Assembly (NCBI GenBank): GCA_037127315.1
Contig: JBBBDQ010001688.1
Location: 2,264,501-2,328,500 of the forward strand
Source: Ascarosepion bandense
Lineage: Eukaryota > Mollusca > Cephalopoda > Sepiida > Sepiidae
Length of the DNA stretch: 64,000 nucleotides
Direction of reading: 5' to 3'
The notes under the pieces were generated by a model. It made no database searches. It was given only the letters and a program-made list of their open reading frames with translations, and was not told the origin of the DNA. The translations under genes and the position numbers were made by a program. Below are positions 12,972 to 25,690 of the stretch, piece after piece. Numbering within the stretch: position 1 is the stretch's first letter; each line of letters begins with the position of its first letter.

Positions 12972-12974
<3 letters not shown>

Positions 12975-13012
<38 letters not shown>
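12975..13012. repeat. Poly-A tract, 38 bases
   Basis: Uninterrupted A run, the longest homopolymer noticed in the window. No recognisable retroelement body is attached on the 5' side, so it may be a bare tract or a very degraded tail. Confidence 0.97.
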
Positions 13013-13014
<2 letters not shown>

Positions 13015-13094
13015 AACCAGCTAATCCAACATATATAAAGCTCAGTTTGTGATACCCTTTTAAAAACCTAAAAATTAATTAAATATAAAATTAG

Positions 13095-13330
13095 TCATCT
13101 ATTCATCTGTGTGTGTTTGTGTGTGCATGCTGCTATTACTTAATATTGTGACATCAAATATATGTGGTTTTATTATTTATATCTACCAGCATGATCCTTA
13201 TATCGTGACCAACTTAGTAACTCTTGCTTAATGGAAATAACTAATTTACATATTCGGTTTTCAAAATAAGTCTTTTGTTATAATTTTCCAGTCTGGTTTT
13301 TGTGATCTTATAAATTGCATATTTATAGTA
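13095..13330 (+). repeat. Dispersed repeat, copy 1 (partner at about 52290-52545)
   Basis: After a GT-rich microsatellite, this stretch shares ordered words with 52290-52545: ATATCTACCAGCATG, then CTTATATC, then TCTTGCTTAATGG and ATAACTAATT, in the same order and at nearly equal spacing. No coding potential is seen. It is probably a non-autonomous element; its ends are not defined. Confidence 0.7.
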
Positions 13331-14539
13331 TAAACAATTGTTTTATAATTAAATTTCAATTAAATTAAAGCTTAACATTAGTTAATGATTTCATTTAATA
13401 AACTCTTTAAAAACCAAAGTACATGTTTTTGAGAATACTATCAGACAAGGTTGTGCTGAAAAGCTCTCATCCTAACTAAGAAATCCTTCCCCAAAAAATT
13501 TAGTAAGTTGGTAAGTCAATTGGGATAAATGATCGCTTGGAAAATCTACTCTCTTGTAACTATTACCCAAGTAGCCACCCCTTCCCGCGATTGGCAAACC
13601 TAACAATTCACCCGAGTATTTATTATGACAATATTATGTAGAAAAGATGTTTGAGGAATTTGTAACCTTACTAGGAACAAACAGCTTGTATACTGATTGA
13701 AAATGAGTTTAGTGAATACACAAAAATTAAGAGTGCAACAAGGATTTATTTAATCTGTACAGCAAGACAGTTGTAAAAGAAGACCTGTTAGGACTTTAGT
13801 GAACATAACTTGAACAAAAAATACATTGTTGACACTCAGAAAAAAACTGGTAAAACTGTCAGGGTAGTCAAGGAAAGCAAGAAAGGACTAACTAGTAATT
13901 GTAAGAAGATAGCAAAAGAATCAGTCTAAGTTGCATGCTAAATATTAGGGATGTCACAATCAAGCAAGTACAGAATTTTTTCTTGCTAGTGATGTAACAA
14001 ACAGCAAAACATGATGCAGAAATCCAAAATTTTATATGAATAATGAAAAATACCTTCCAGAAACTAAGCAATGTATTACAAGATAGGAAAATATTCTTAA
14101 AAACAAAGAAAAGCATGTTGAACAGGTATGTCATCTAATCTTTATGGTAGTGAATGTTTAACAATCTTCTTGTAGATGAAGAGGAGACTTGAAGTGACAG
14201 ATGCTTGAGAATATAATGTACAAATCATGTAAGCAATAAAGAAATTTTAAGGAGCATAAAATCTGCAAGAAATTATTGCTAGCAATCAGAAAGAGACAGG
14301 TGAAATTTCTGGAACATGAAATGAATAATGTTTGAAGAATTTAACTCACAAGGCAAATTGAAGATAAGAAGCAATGGAAATACCAAGTAACCTACTTCAC
14401 AAGTTTGAGTAAGTGGATAATACAACACTTACTGTGAAAACAAAAAGGAGTGGTAAAGGGCCAAGAATGAGTTAGAACAACAAGTGACAGCAAGTTGTGA
14501 AGAACCATGATCTGCTACCACCTGAAAGGGCATTACTAT

Positions 14540-14780
14540 TAGGCTATGTGTGTGTCAAAAGTAATACCTCCTGCTTATTTCCACATAACAAATACAGGGA
14601 GCACAATAAGGACATTGGATAAAGTATGTTTTCAGTAACAAAACACTATATTTTTTTTTACATATTCACCACCATTGGCCAGCATTTTCACCAGCAATGA
14701 TGAAGTGTCCACATTTTGCAAAATATCACAGCTTGCTAAAATACATTACTCACAGCCTGTATTCATATCTATTATTTGGT
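14540..14780 (-). repeat. Possible DNA-transposon end (uncertain)
   Basis: The segment starting TTAGGCTATGTGTGTGTCAA and continuing AAGTAATACCTCC resembles the terminal inverted repeats of some mariner-group elements (TTAGG...CAAAAGTAAT). The minus strand beyond it gives a short peptide-like ending MLANGGEYVKK, reminiscent of mariner transposase C-termini. No matching second terminus was found within 1 kb. Confidence 0.35.
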
Positions 14781-15129
14781 TTCCATAAATGTTAGTGAAC
14801 TCAATCTTTCTTGCATAGAGGAATTCTCCATTTTGTCAAGTTACCACTTGGCTGGTATTTGTATAAAGTAAAAATATATATATATATGGGTTATTGGCAG
14901 GAAGTTTCAACCTCTATTGCCATACGATCAACATAAAATGTATTTTGATGAAAACTTTTGTACACATTTAACATTTTGGTAATTATTAACTTAATATTTC
15001 TAAATTTTTAGTAGTGTTACACCATTCAAACATTTCTTCATGGAAAACTCTTGTGATAGTAGATGAACATAGGTTGATGAAATATGTGTGTATCTTGAAG
15101 GTTATAACCAACTTCTTGTGTTCAAGGGT

Positions 15130-15231
15130 ATACTGAAAAGTTCTCTGCTCAACCCAATTCCAAACGTTCAATGAACAAATATCTGAATACTGATTTTTGG
15201 AAAGTAGGTTGTGCTAAGAATTTTCAGCACT
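15130..15231. mobile_element. Short TIR element (MITE-like), copy 1
   Basis: The ends are imperfect inverted repeats of about 30 bases: TACTGAAAAGTTCTCTGCTC on the left, and on the right the complement of TGCTGAAAATTCTTAGCACA. Related ends occur at about 37309-37392 and 40994-41124. There is no coding capacity in 100 bp. Confidence 0.65.
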
Positions 15232-15500
15232 CCATCATAATGAAAGGAAGATTAATTAAGATTTAAAATTTTGTTTTGGAAAAAAGATATACATATAATA
15301 TTCTTTAACTTTCAGTAATGTTAGCCTTAATTCTTGACTACTGACAATTCTTTTCTTTCTAATTTTCAATGCATTTCTCATGTAAAATCATGAATGATAC
15401 ATTGACATTATTCTTTATTCCTGATACAAATCATTTTTCCTAAGCCAAAGCCAAGTAAATGGCACACAAAAAATAAGTAGTTGTGGAGGAAAGGAAGGAA

Positions 15501-15541
15501 TTAAAATAGTGTCCTGTTTTACCAACAGAACACTATTTTAA
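15501..15541. repeat. Near-perfect hairpin, 18-bp arms, 5-base loop
   Basis: The left arm TTAAAATAGTGTCCTGTT is the inverse of the right arm with one mismatch; the loop is TTACC. It lies 246 bases upstream of an HDAC exon. Confidence 0.9.
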
Positions 15542-15787
15542 CAATCTGTGCCTTGATTCTAGGGTTTCATATTTACTGAATTTTTAGATTGGATTTTCTT
15601 GTATTTGTCAAACAAAAATAGAAGTTATCAGTAAGGTTATTAACTGGCCTATTTGAACCAAATGAAGCTTGAGTATTGCATAAATAGAAACTGATGATGC
15701 AATAATCATAATATAGTGAATATTATGTCACAAGATTTATAAATATTTCTTTGTTTAATTTTGTTTTAACTTTTTGCTTCTTCCCAG

Positions 15788-15906
15788 GGTTGGCCATCCT
15801 GGATCTGTCGAACAGAATTCACCTCCGCAAAGCGGCCTATCGCCACCATATGGTCCATCGTCCCTTATCGGCAAATATGAGGATGACTTCCCATTGCGGA
15901 AAACAG
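15788..15906 (+). CDS. Class IIa HDAC exon: SPPQSG linker and start of the first 14-3-3 site
   Basis: Acceptor TTCCCAG, donor GTAAGA. Phase 2 in, phase 1 out. The product reads VGHPGSVEQNSPPQSGLSPP and ends KYEDDFPLRKT. The SSPPQSG and DDFPLRKT blocks are conserved in HDAC4/5/9 between the MEF2 helix and the first 14-3-3 site. The exon stops just before the phosphoserine: RKT is here and ASEPN is in the next exon, 34.6 kb away. This basophilic site is targeted by CaMK, PKD, SIK and AMPK in studied animals; its phosphorylation creates the 14-3-3 docking site that drives nuclear export. Confidence 0.94.
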
Positions 15907-16389
15907 GTAAGACTATACCACCACTTTTTTTTACACACAGAACGAAGAAAAGATTTTTGATCTATTTTTTTATTTCTGTTTTAAATCTCAGTTTATAATT
16001 GAGGTGTTTTTGTCTTGTCCATTTATTTTTTTAATTTTGTAGATTTTTTTTTTTTTTAATTTGCTAAAAGCATGATGTGTGATTCCCCACCCCACCCAAT
16101 CTCATATTGTGAAAATCATTTGCAAAAAAAAAAAAAACTTTTAATGGCATGAAAACTCCTGAACAGTTTATGTTGATGAGAGAAAAATCTCTTGGAAATA
16201 TTTAGCAGTTTGCAAATGTATGTATGTTTACCTATGCTCCTCCTAATATTCATCACACGACCAAACTTCAATGACACCTTCATTTGAATAATAATGATTT
16301 CTATTATCCACTTTAAAAGGCTTGTTTTTTATTTTACTTTATTCAGAAAACTTAGTAATTCTGTCCTTCCAAAATGTTTTATCTTTCTC

Positions 16390-17065
16390 TGCAAAAACTG
16401 CTCAAGGTTTTCTGGGAAATTGACTTTTCAACAAAGCTGTAACAACTTTTGCTTAGTCACCAGAGAAACCTGCATTTTTGTTATCCTGATGGAATATTTA
16501 TTCTATTGCTCTTGACTTATTGCAAATGGATGCTTTCTATTGCTGTTCGTAATTAATCTGAGAGCAATATTTGTTTGAATTGATCATTTGGTTCTCTCCT
16601 TTTTTGCTGGGTGAGGGTAAAAACTGATTTTTGATACAGTTATTGGTGGATCATTTTGCTTACCTTACAATCACTTTTATTTCATTTTACATTGTTATAT
16701 CCACTTCTTATAGCCTATCTCAATTTCCAAAAGGAACATTTTGTTTTATAATTAGGTTGCAAACTGCATACAGAAATACATTATAGTTTGTTTTTGTTTC
16801 CATTCCTGTGGAAGCCATGCATCACAGTTGTGTATGTAACTTAACTGATCATCTGAAAAGGTTTTAAATGCTTGATTTGAATATTTTGAATCTGTTAACT
16901 GTCTCTTGCATCCTATCATGTTGCTTATTCTCCAGTAATGTCTTTATTTGATCACAAACTCAACTGGTCTCTCTGACCATCAAGCATTGTTCAAATTGAA
17001 ATCTCCAGCATGAAACTTCACATTCCACTGTTGGCATGTTTGAGCAATTTGAGTTACATTTTTAC
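16390..17065 (-). mobile_element. Mariner-type transposase relic
   Basis: On the minus strand, 17033 downwards reads QQWNVKFHAGDFNL, then WSERPVEF. This is the N-terminal helix-turn-helix region of mariner transposases (typically WF.KF..GDF...D..RSGRP). It runs to AWLPQEW near 16800-16820, matching the WVPHEL motif. Further on (16469-16496) IFHQDNKNAGFSGD corresponds to the catalytic-core HHDNARPH block, with the second catalytic aspartate retained. Stops and frameshifts lie between these blocks, so the copy is dead. Terminal repeats were not identified. Mariner elements are usually about 1.3 kb, so this is most of the coding region. Confidence 0.75.
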
Positions 17066-17524
17066 CCTTAAAATAAAAGTGCAGTATGCTGAAAAATTAA
17101 AATCTACTAAACAAAAATGTAATTTTTGACAAAATTTTTAAGAAATACACTAATAGACAACTGTCATAATTCAGTCAAGTGATCTTTCTTAATGTAAAAC
17201 TAAACACTTCTAATGCTATTTAAATGATAAAAATAAAAACTTTTTAAGCTACCAAATACAAAGTCACTTTAAATTTGGGGAAAAACTTAAGTTTCATTTT
17301 ATTGTGCGTCATCCAGAAAGTTCATTTCTATCAGATATTGCTGCAGACATCAAGTTGTGCCCCTATCACTCTTAGTGCAATGGAAAGATGTATTCTAAGT
17401 TTCTTTGTCACCAACTCTCAATTGTTGCTTCTAATCCCAAAGATCTCAAAAACATAGATATGAAAATGTTTCTAAGTTTCACTTTCCTTCCATATTAAGT
17501 AGGTGTTGATTGAGGGTATTTTGA

Positions 17525-17660
17525 CATGTAATGGTTAACAAGCTTGTCTCGCTAGATCAATTATGATTGAGTAGTGAGTCTGAGCGTCACTGGGTGCTCT
17601 ACAGTTTCAGTCTTGTGCCACATCTAAGCTACATTTAGTAAGTCACCATATTAAGTAGGT
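17525..17660 (+). mobile_element. tRNA-type SINE fragment, copy 1
   Basis: It begins ATGGTTAACAAGCTTGTC, an A-box-like stretch, and continues through TCACTGGGTGCTC to CTTGTGCCACATCTAAGCTA and TTTAGTAAGTCACC. The second half recurs, in the same order, at about 42750, 46690, 48318, 48430 and 48780. Such tRNA-derived SINEs are known from cephalopods, but I cannot name the family. Confidence 0.65.
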
Positions 17661-18494
17661 GTTGGGTGGAGCATTAGTTATTAGTATGGAAAATGGAGTC
17701 AGGGAAATAAATCAAATTCTGGTTGAAGTAGTGTTTAACTTTACACTAAAGCTTTTTGGAAAAAGCATGAATCAATCTCTTTACACCATTCTCTCATGAG
17801 ATGTCTTGATAAATTTTTCCACTTGCTTGCTATATTTTTTATCAAAGAAAAGTGCAATCAATTCAAGGTTTCTTCTTCCTTATATTGGTACCATGTAATC
17901 TTAATTAAATTAATTTAATGTATTATAATTCAAATCAGGTTGTCATTTGATTAAATAAATTAATGCCAGTTTATTTAAGAATTTATTTTTGAATTTTTAA
18001 AGTTTCTTTCACAGTCATATCTAAGTGTCATTTCATATTACTTTTTCTTGCAATAATGAGATAGAGTAAAATTAGTGAGAAATTAATTGTGGGTTTCTTA
18101 ATCTTATTCACATTGTCTAAAAAGAGAAACTGACAGAATTTCCCATATGTTTAAAATTTCTTCATGGGTTTTTGTAGTAGTTATCAGCTTATGGAAAGAA
18201 ATGTAGACCTGGTGTTTATTTATACAAATAGTTTATTCTTCATAGAAAATTCAAAATAGAATTTGTTCTGTATATATCTACAATCAAATTTGTTATACAT
18301 GATTACAAGTTTACAATGTGAGAGATAATGATATGAAGAATATAAGGTTTCTAGTTACGTATTATTAACAGTTTGAATAAGGTGAATTGATAGTTTAAAA
18401 TGAGGGACAAGAGAAATGTCATTTCTTAGCAGTCTATTATCTAAAACAATGTTTAGAATATATCCTTGCACCAAATACAAAATATGCTAAAACA

Positions 18495-18627
18495 TTAATT
18501 ATAACAGATTGTTAAAAACGGTTTTGCTTTCAAGAAAAAAAAAAAAAAATTATCTTTCAAGTTGGAAGACAGTCATCTTTGCGTTAATTATAATTGATTA
18601 CTAAAAACTGTTTTGCTTTTGAGGAAA
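18495..18627 (+). repeat. Direct repeat, two 44-base units about 89 bases apart
   Basis: Units at 18495-18537 and 18584-18627 both run TTAATTATAA...GATT...TAAAAAC-GTTTTGCTTT, with scattered mismatches. A poly-A run lies between them. Confidence 0.75.
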
Positions 18628-18888
18628 CTGGGGTCATTTACGACAAAAGAAAGAGTTAGGCTGGGTAAGAGTTTTTAGCTTTGGATAGCAACTTATATAA
18701 GAGAAGGAAATCTTTTATATAAAAACCTCTACACCTACACTGTAGAATAGAGTAAGTTGAACTTTTTAACCTTGGTAGGTAATCTTCCTAGAGATGGTGT
18801 CTCCATAAAAGCACTGAGTTTCTAGTCTCCTAAACTGGTTTGTGTTAGTAAGAGCACACAGCTGTAAAACCCGCTTTCAATATTTCAT

Positions 18889-18955
18889 GATTGTTTAATG
18901 TCTGACCCATGTTAGCATGGAACCAGACATTAAACAACGATAATGATGAAGCAAG
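18889..18955 (+). repeat. Cephalopod-type dispersed repeat end with hairpin
   Basis: GTTTAATGTCTG and CAGACATTAAAC form 12-bp inverted arms around CCCATGTTAGCATGGAAC, followed by a GATAATGATG tract. From memory, CCATGCTAGCATGGAA...GTTAAACGATGATG is a very common repeat ending in octopus and squid genomic sequence. This copy is a variant of it. Confidence 0.6.
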
Positions 18956-20235
18956 ATGAAATATTAAGAGTTAAAAATCTTCAGTCTTACCTCTACAAGA
19001 GAAAAAGGCAAAGGTTATATGAAGTTTTGCATTTAACTTTATATACCACTGTTGTCATGATGATGAAATGGTCACAGCATTGACAAGAGCAAATAACTTT
19101 GAGTATCTTATATTTTTGAAAACAATGAATTTAGAATCTGAAATGGAAGAATAAATCTGAACAGTCATTTAATACAAAGCAATAATTTTTGTAAAATCTG
19201 TTAACTCTGTCAGCAAATGTAACTTATTTTTAACTTAGTGATATTTAAAGACTTTGCAGTGTTCTTTTTTTTATATATCTAGCATTGTTTCACATGGCAA
19301 ATCTAACATATTCAATTAAAATTATCAAATGTCATTGTTCTTATTGTGTAGTTTTAAGACACATTGACTTTTATATGATCATCATGTAGTACCTGGTAAG
19401 ATTTTGACAGATTCACACAATTTTTCATATATCCAAATTTCTGATGCTGATTATGACAGTGGTTGTTATAGTACATTGATTTCTGCATAATAGATGTATA
19501 ATGTGAGATATGCTTAAATAACCTGAAGATTGGTTCCCTCGGGCTATTTTACCTTAAACCCACTGTTGTGACAGCTAGTATGTGTGGTACCCCAATGACC
19601 ATTATGGCTTGCATGTCTTATGGTTGTGATTTTTAGAAAGTTCTTATTTTAAATAGTTTTATTACACACTATCTTACTGTTAAAACAAGTTTTTCAGTAC
19701 ATACTTGTAGACTTTTATCCAAATTCAAAATTTCAATCAGAATCTTATATAATCAATAGTCACTTTACTCTCTTATTCTTTTCCTGTGAATTTTCTTAAG
19801 AGTAATTTACAGTATGCAATTTAGATATAAATTCTTCTGATATTGGTTCATATATTTTGGGGGCTTTTTCCATGGTTGTTACAGGCTCTCCTACAATATG
19901 TAGAAAACAGAGGATAGACTCTTGACATTTAAAACCTGAGTTTTACTTTCTGTAACCCAGCTAGATAGTGGTGGTATAAAGAAAACCAAAACCTAAAAGA
20001 AAAGCAAAAGTAACCAAACCAAAGTTGTTAGTCACTGTTACTCTTGTATTCTATACCAAGACGACGAAAATTAAACTGCAACCAAAACAACATATATGTT
20101 GTCTAGTCATTCAATGGAATGACGATTATTAATTCAATGATGGGGTCCTAAAACTTATCTTCTCTCTTATAAAATCGCTTGCCTTTTTGACACTGATAAA
20201 ACGACAATATTCTCACTTAATAAAATGATGACCAT

Positions 20236-20236
20236 A

Positions 20237-20286
<50 letters not shown>
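20236..20286. repeat. Compound microsatellite (AC)n(AT)n
   Basis: A CA run passes directly into a long AT run. Confidence 0.96.
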
Positions 20287-20288
<2 letters not shown>

Positions 20289-21727
20289 CATTTTCTCTAT
20301 TCACTTCTTGGTGACATGGCTGTGGAGTAACTTTGACAACAATCAAATATTTTTAAAGCAATGTCTATTTTTCTTTTGCTAGCCAGTTTGCATATTTTTG
20401 CTGTTTCATAAAAATACATTTCACAAAATTATGCACCAGTTCAGATAATATACAACATTACAATCTATTTGCCAAAATGTATGTTTAAATTTTATCAAAT
20501 CTGTGCTTTCTTTCTCCAATTTTGGAAACCAAATTTATCACATTGAAACATTGGAACTATTTCTAGGTAATATCAAATATTTTTTTATCACATATTAAAG
20601 AAAGCATTTATTGTCGGATACAGAATCAATAAGGTTTTCATGATTTTATAATTTTACATTTTGATTGCTTCTTGTCTTGTCAACATCAATGTTTATATTT
20701 TCTCACTTTTGGTTGGAATTATTGCTTGAAGATAAGATATAACATAAATAAATAATGTCTAGGTAATATCACCACTTTGTACTAAGGGAGTAGGATGAGG
20801 AGCTACTTGAACTGATCAATTTTTGAATCTACCATCCAAGTAGTATCTGTGGGAGAATGCTTCTTTCTTCAGTCTTTTTGAGAATATCTCATTTTAGTTA
20901 ATTTATCCTTTTGGTGTTGCTAGTGCTCATTTTTCTTAAGTGAAGAATATGGATTTCACTACCTAACCAAGGGATTGATAATTTAGTAAATTGTATTGAC
21001 TGAACCAACATTTTTATCTACTACACCATTATCTCCTCGAACAATCAAATGTTAAGCCTTATTAAATTTTCTTTTTCTATTTTAAATCAAATTTTTAAAA
21101 ACTTTTTTTCTGGAGGGGTAGAGTTGTCCATGGAGGAAGTTTTTTTTTTTAAAAAAAAACACTTTGGAAGTTTTTCAAATTATTTTTTTCTGGGAAAGCA
21201 TGAGTTTTATTTTTATTTTTTCCTTTTAGCTAATTCAGTTTGCAGATTGTTTAATTTCTAAATTCTCCTGCATGGTATTTTTGTTCTTCCTCTTTAATAA
21301 ATGACTTTTTTTTTCATATTGCAAACATATCAGTGGCTGTCTCATTTCTGCTCTTTTAATAATAGAATTTCTCTCTCTCTCTCTCTCTCAAACACAATTT
21401 AATGAATTTATGCTCCCTTCATTTTTTTTTTTTTTTTTCCTGTTTTTAATAATGCATACACATGTTCACAATATTATAAAAGGAAATTTCCATGATGGTT
21501 ATTGTAGGTGTGTGTACACACTCATTCCTGCCAATTTGTAGACACACATTTATATTCACTTGACTTCTATGTATCCAAATTGTTTCTATCCCCAATATTG
21601 AGCACTCTTCTCCTCTAAATATAGAAAATTCTAAATAATATAATTGTATTTGAACATTGAAATATTTATTTTTAAAAAGTTTTTTATTTAATTTTTCTTA
21701 TTTTCTTACAGTTGTTTTTTCAACTGG

Positions 21728-22085
21728 CTCAAGATTTAAAAATGTATTTCCCAATATTATTTCTCAATGTACTTTAACCACATGAAAAATGACATTAAAA
21801 CTAACAAAATAAGATAAAAGAAAGCAAACACATACTCTCTTTGGAAATATCTTTACAACCTGATGTTGACCAAAGTGGCTAAAAGCATATTTACTGAGGA
21901 GTCAAGATTATAAATGTATTTTCCAATGTTCTTTCTCTGAGTACTTTAGCCACTTTAGCTACCTTGAAGAAGTAAAGTTGTTTTCAATCAGATTATGTAT
22001 TTGCTTTCTCTTATTTTGATAGATTTTAGTGTTATTTTTATGGCCAAAGTGGCTAAAAGTGCTTGATAAATATAGCTATAATCTT
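21728..22085. repeat. Nested direct and inverted repeats
   Basis: The words at 21728-21782 recur directly at 21902-21953 (TCAAGATT...AAATGTATTT...CAAT). The words at 21790-21834 recur inverted at 21995-22034 (AAAATAAG...AAAGCAAA against TTTGCTTTCTCTTATTTT). CCAAAGTGGCTAAAAG occurs at about 21870 and 22043. The arrangement suggests a rearranged foldback element. Confidence 0.75.
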
Positions 22086-22541
22086 GAACAAACACTAAAA
22101 ACATTTGTAATAATTCAAAAGATATATTCCTGTAAACTTTGATAAAATATTAAAAAAAGAGAATTTGCTGCCAAAATACACAAGCATACAGTTCAGTTTG
22201 TATACAAATGTAAATTATGCTATTTGTATAAGTACTTACATAATCTGGTACAAGGCTACAATTGTGGCATAGCATATTAGTAATAATGAAATGTTTAAAC
22301 ACCCAATATTATATTTTGGGGGGAGAAATATATCTGAATATTATCAGTTAATTATCATTTTACACACAGCCATAAGAATTTTCTAATTTTTTTTTTATTC
22401 AACTGAGTCATTTTTTTACAATTCATAAATATGCTGTAAACATCTTTTAACAGAAGTTTCTTTAAGAATTTGGTAAATGACAGATATTTTAATATTTGGG
22501 TTAATGGTAACTGAATTATCCATGCCTACATCAGTGTTTAT

Positions 22542-22640
22542 ATATATATATATATATATATATACTTACAATTTTTGGGAATCCGTATCACACTACCTGG
22601 GTTTCAACTGTTAGGTCTCTTCAGGCATAGATATGGATTC
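22542..22640 (+). repeat. (TA)n followed by CTACCTGGGTTTCAAC element, copy 1
   Basis: The TA run at 22542-22564 is followed by CTACCTGGGTTTCAACTGTT and TTCAGGCA. The same words, CTACCTGGGTTTCAACCATA and GTCAGGCA, follow a (AC)n run at about 32060-32100. The adjacent microsatellite appears to be part of the repeat. Confidence 0.65.
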
Positions 22641-24395
22641 AAAATAATTGTAAGTGTATTTTTGCTCTACTTCCTCAGGATAGTATTGAGCACTTTTTGT
22701 TGCTTAGTACCTTTGAGAACAGTTTTTTACTGCCCTCCATCTGTATTTTGTTGTTATATATATATAATTTTCTGTCATTTATTCTCTGAAAATATTATTT
22801 CTGCAACATGTTTATTTCCTTAGGCTTCAGTCTCTCAATAATACATCAATGCTTCTCTGAATGTGATTGATGCAAGCCTTCTTTTCAAACTCCTTAATCA
22901 CTTTGACATCATTTTATAATAAGAAATCATTGGTTTCATTCTTTGTCCTCATTTATGGCCATATACCAAAACTGTCAGATTTGCATATTTTGTTCTCTGA
23001 TTCTAAGATGACATGGTTGCATATCTTTTGGATCTATTGTTCTATACTTGCTTAATATTTATAAGTATACAATGAGAGATGTTTGCATATATTTATCTGT
23101 GTGATTCTGTTGACAAATGCTGTTTGAAAATGAAATTGACTTTTTTGTTGCCTTCTTGGTCTTCAAAATGTATACCAAATGAATTATTAGTTTCCAATGT
23201 ATCTACTCCATTGATTGCATCTTGAACACTTTGTATTCTCAGGTTCATATTATATATCTGAAGTGTGTGTATTTCATTCTCATCATCATTAAAACAAGTG
23301 GTGAGAAGGGATGACTGCTACTCAGCTCAAACCATAACTTTTATAGATTCTCTTCTAAAATGATTTGTAAAAGTACATTTTCGATTATGGGAAACATTTG
23401 CATATATTGTATTTGAGATTATATATGTAGTATGTGTGTATATTAATAAGCCTGACAGTTTTATTTCAAATTTTCACTGTATAATATTAGGATTATGTCA
23501 AGAAAGAAAATAAAATATATTAAAAGCGACTTTATCAAGGCATTTTCCTTGATAAAAGTCCTCCAGAGGATGAAACTTCATAGTCTTTTTACAAATATGC
23601 TCTATCTAAAAGTTTTATACATTCTTGTATCTAAGTTGTAATAGTCATTAAATTTCTTTTATGAATCATTTACCTTTGTCTGGTATTACTTTCAAATTAA
23701 TTTGCTACTTTTTATAGCAACTCTGCATGTAATTCTCTGATTGTTAGTAAGCAGTGTAGATTGGAAATACAAAATGTCTCCAGTGGAGTTAAAACTTACT
23801 TCTGTATTTCTCAGAAAGTTACTTTTCCTTTGTCATCTTATAATCATCAGTCAATCTAGAAATTGTAATAAAAAAATCATCTGAAATTAAGGTGGGAGAA
23901 ATACTTGTCAAAGTATTGATAATTGATAATTGTTCTTGTAAAATTCAAGTATCATTATATCTGTTACTACTAGTGTAATAATAAGCCAAAGAAATTAAAT
24001 GAAATAAATACTAGTCAAAAATGAATAACAACTGACAATGCTTCATCTTAGAAATTCATATATTATTACATTTAATACAACTCATATAATAAAAAGCAAG
24101 AGATAAAATGAACGAAATTTGGTTCTTACCATAGGCATTATTAAAATTCAAGACTTTTATGGTTGAAGATAAAACCTGATTATAGCTATATACTTATTTT
24201 TTATATTCAGTTTTTATGTCAGTATGTGTGCATTATGACTACATAACACACAGCAATCTGCTCAGAATGTATTAGTGAATTGTTAAATACAAATATACAT
24301 TGCATTATCAAAAGTTGTTAGCAACCCCCCTTCCCAACTAAAAGAAAAATTTACTGTTTTATTGTGTATTCACCTAAATTTAATGAGATGCTTTC

Positions 24396-24423
24396 TTTTT
24401 TTTTTTTTTTTTTTTTTTTTTTT
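24396..24423. repeat. Poly-T tract
   Basis: Uninterrupted T run of about 28 bases; no attached element was recognised. Confidence 0.95.
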
Positions 24424-24784
24424 GTCCAACCATTTCTATATGTAGCTGTCTATACTTGAAATTAGCTTTATAATAAAGCTCTATAAAAAAAAATACTTTT
24501 AATGCATCCTAATATAATAATAAAGTACAGTCATAAATAGTTTTTAGTTGTTGTAGATGGAATAAGTCTGGAAGCAAAAGGCTGAAACAAAATTGTTACA
24601 TTTGGAGAAAATAACATGGTGCATGATGTAAAAAATATCATGCAAAGAGTGGACATTTCATTTTATTAGATTGCTTTAGTCCAACAGGTTAGTAAGAAAC
24701 TCTCCTGAATTGAGAGAAAAACAGATTCACAAGAATATCAGTTGATTCTTTTAAAAAAACTCTTATCCTCTGCTCTATGGTTAC

Positions 24785-24905
24785 TGCATTCACTTCACTC
24801 TGTAATAACATAAATCCATCTCTCTTTCAATCCTCCAGCTATGAAATATATAGCTGAGGAGGCTGGGTTCTCTAGCCTTGAATGGCAGCCAGTATAGGAG
24901 TAAAA
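24785..24905 (+). repeat. Fragment of the TGGGTTCTMTAG repeat family
   Basis: It shares ordered words with the TIR element at 58331-58609: ATCYRTCTCT, AGCTATG, GGCTGGGTTCTCTAG and GGCAGCCAGT. Only the middle of the element is preserved. Confidence 0.55.
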
Positions 24906-25619
24906 TTCTGAATTCAAAACTGTAGAGAAACAGTTCTTTCCCAAAAAGTCGTGGCAATTCACAGACAATTAAAAAAAAAAAAAGAACTTTGTAGAAAGAC
25001 ATAAGCAATGTTTTGAAGGAACATGGCATTTAAAAAAAAAAAAAGGAAAAAATTACGACTGATACTAAACTAAATCAATTACGTGTATGTCAAAAATGTT
25101 CTAAAATGCTTATGACAGCAAGTTTTTAAAAATATCTAAATTATAATTTTGGGGAAGAATTACAACAGAATAGTTTAAAACACATAAATAAAAAAAAAAT
25201 TGCAAATATAAAATTGAGTTACCTCCCTTACACTATAAAATTTTGAAATCGTTGTCACGTCCTGAGCTTATGCCCAAAAGTCTTAACTGTAAACACAAGA
25301 AATTCATAACTACATAAATTAACAATCATCTCCCCTAAAGATCTTGGATAATATTGAAAGTAATTAGGTTAAAAAAAAATGAATGAAAAAACTACAGCAC
25401 ATTGCTTACTAATTTTAATCATTATACAAGGAAACTTATTTGTGACTATGAGAGGATTAAGGTAAAAATAGACATATATCTAAATTATTTAACAGATATG
25501 TTTTTATATATGTACATACACACACACACTGTGCCCAACATTGTGTGACAACAATCTGTATTGTGCTTAAACACCATCTTCAAATCATTTGTGCTATGTG
25601 CTGGCTGAACTATATATGC

Positions 25620-25690
25620 TGATCAATGGGGCACGATGGTTAGCAAGCTCAACTATTTCCAGTTTATTGTATTATCTTAATGGTTATTGG
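25620..25690 (+). repeat. Possible SINE head fragment
   Basis: GGGGCACGATGGTTAGCAAG is like the A-box region of tRNA-derived SINEs and resembles ATGGTTAACAAG at about 17531. No B box follows. Confidence 0.3.

Larger units (their letters stand above)
12688..15787 (+). other. HDAC intron, 3.1 kb
   Basis: Bounded by GTAACA and TTCCCAG. It holds a 38-base poly-A run (12975-13012), one copy of a dispersed repeat (about 13095-13330), a possible transposon end near 14540-14580, a TIR element of about 100 bp (15130-15231) and a 41-base hairpin (15501-15541). The stretch 13340-14540 has slightly different base use and no stop-free reading frame of note; I recognise nothing in it. Confidence 0.8.

Noticed and set aside
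13740..14540. Possible coding region because of more even base use
   Set aside because: No frame stays open for long in either direction and no domain could be recognised.
23526..23560. TTATCAAGG...CCTTGATAA stem resembling a terminator
   Set aside because: Bacterial-type terminators are not meaningful in this animal intron, and the stem is only about 9 bp.
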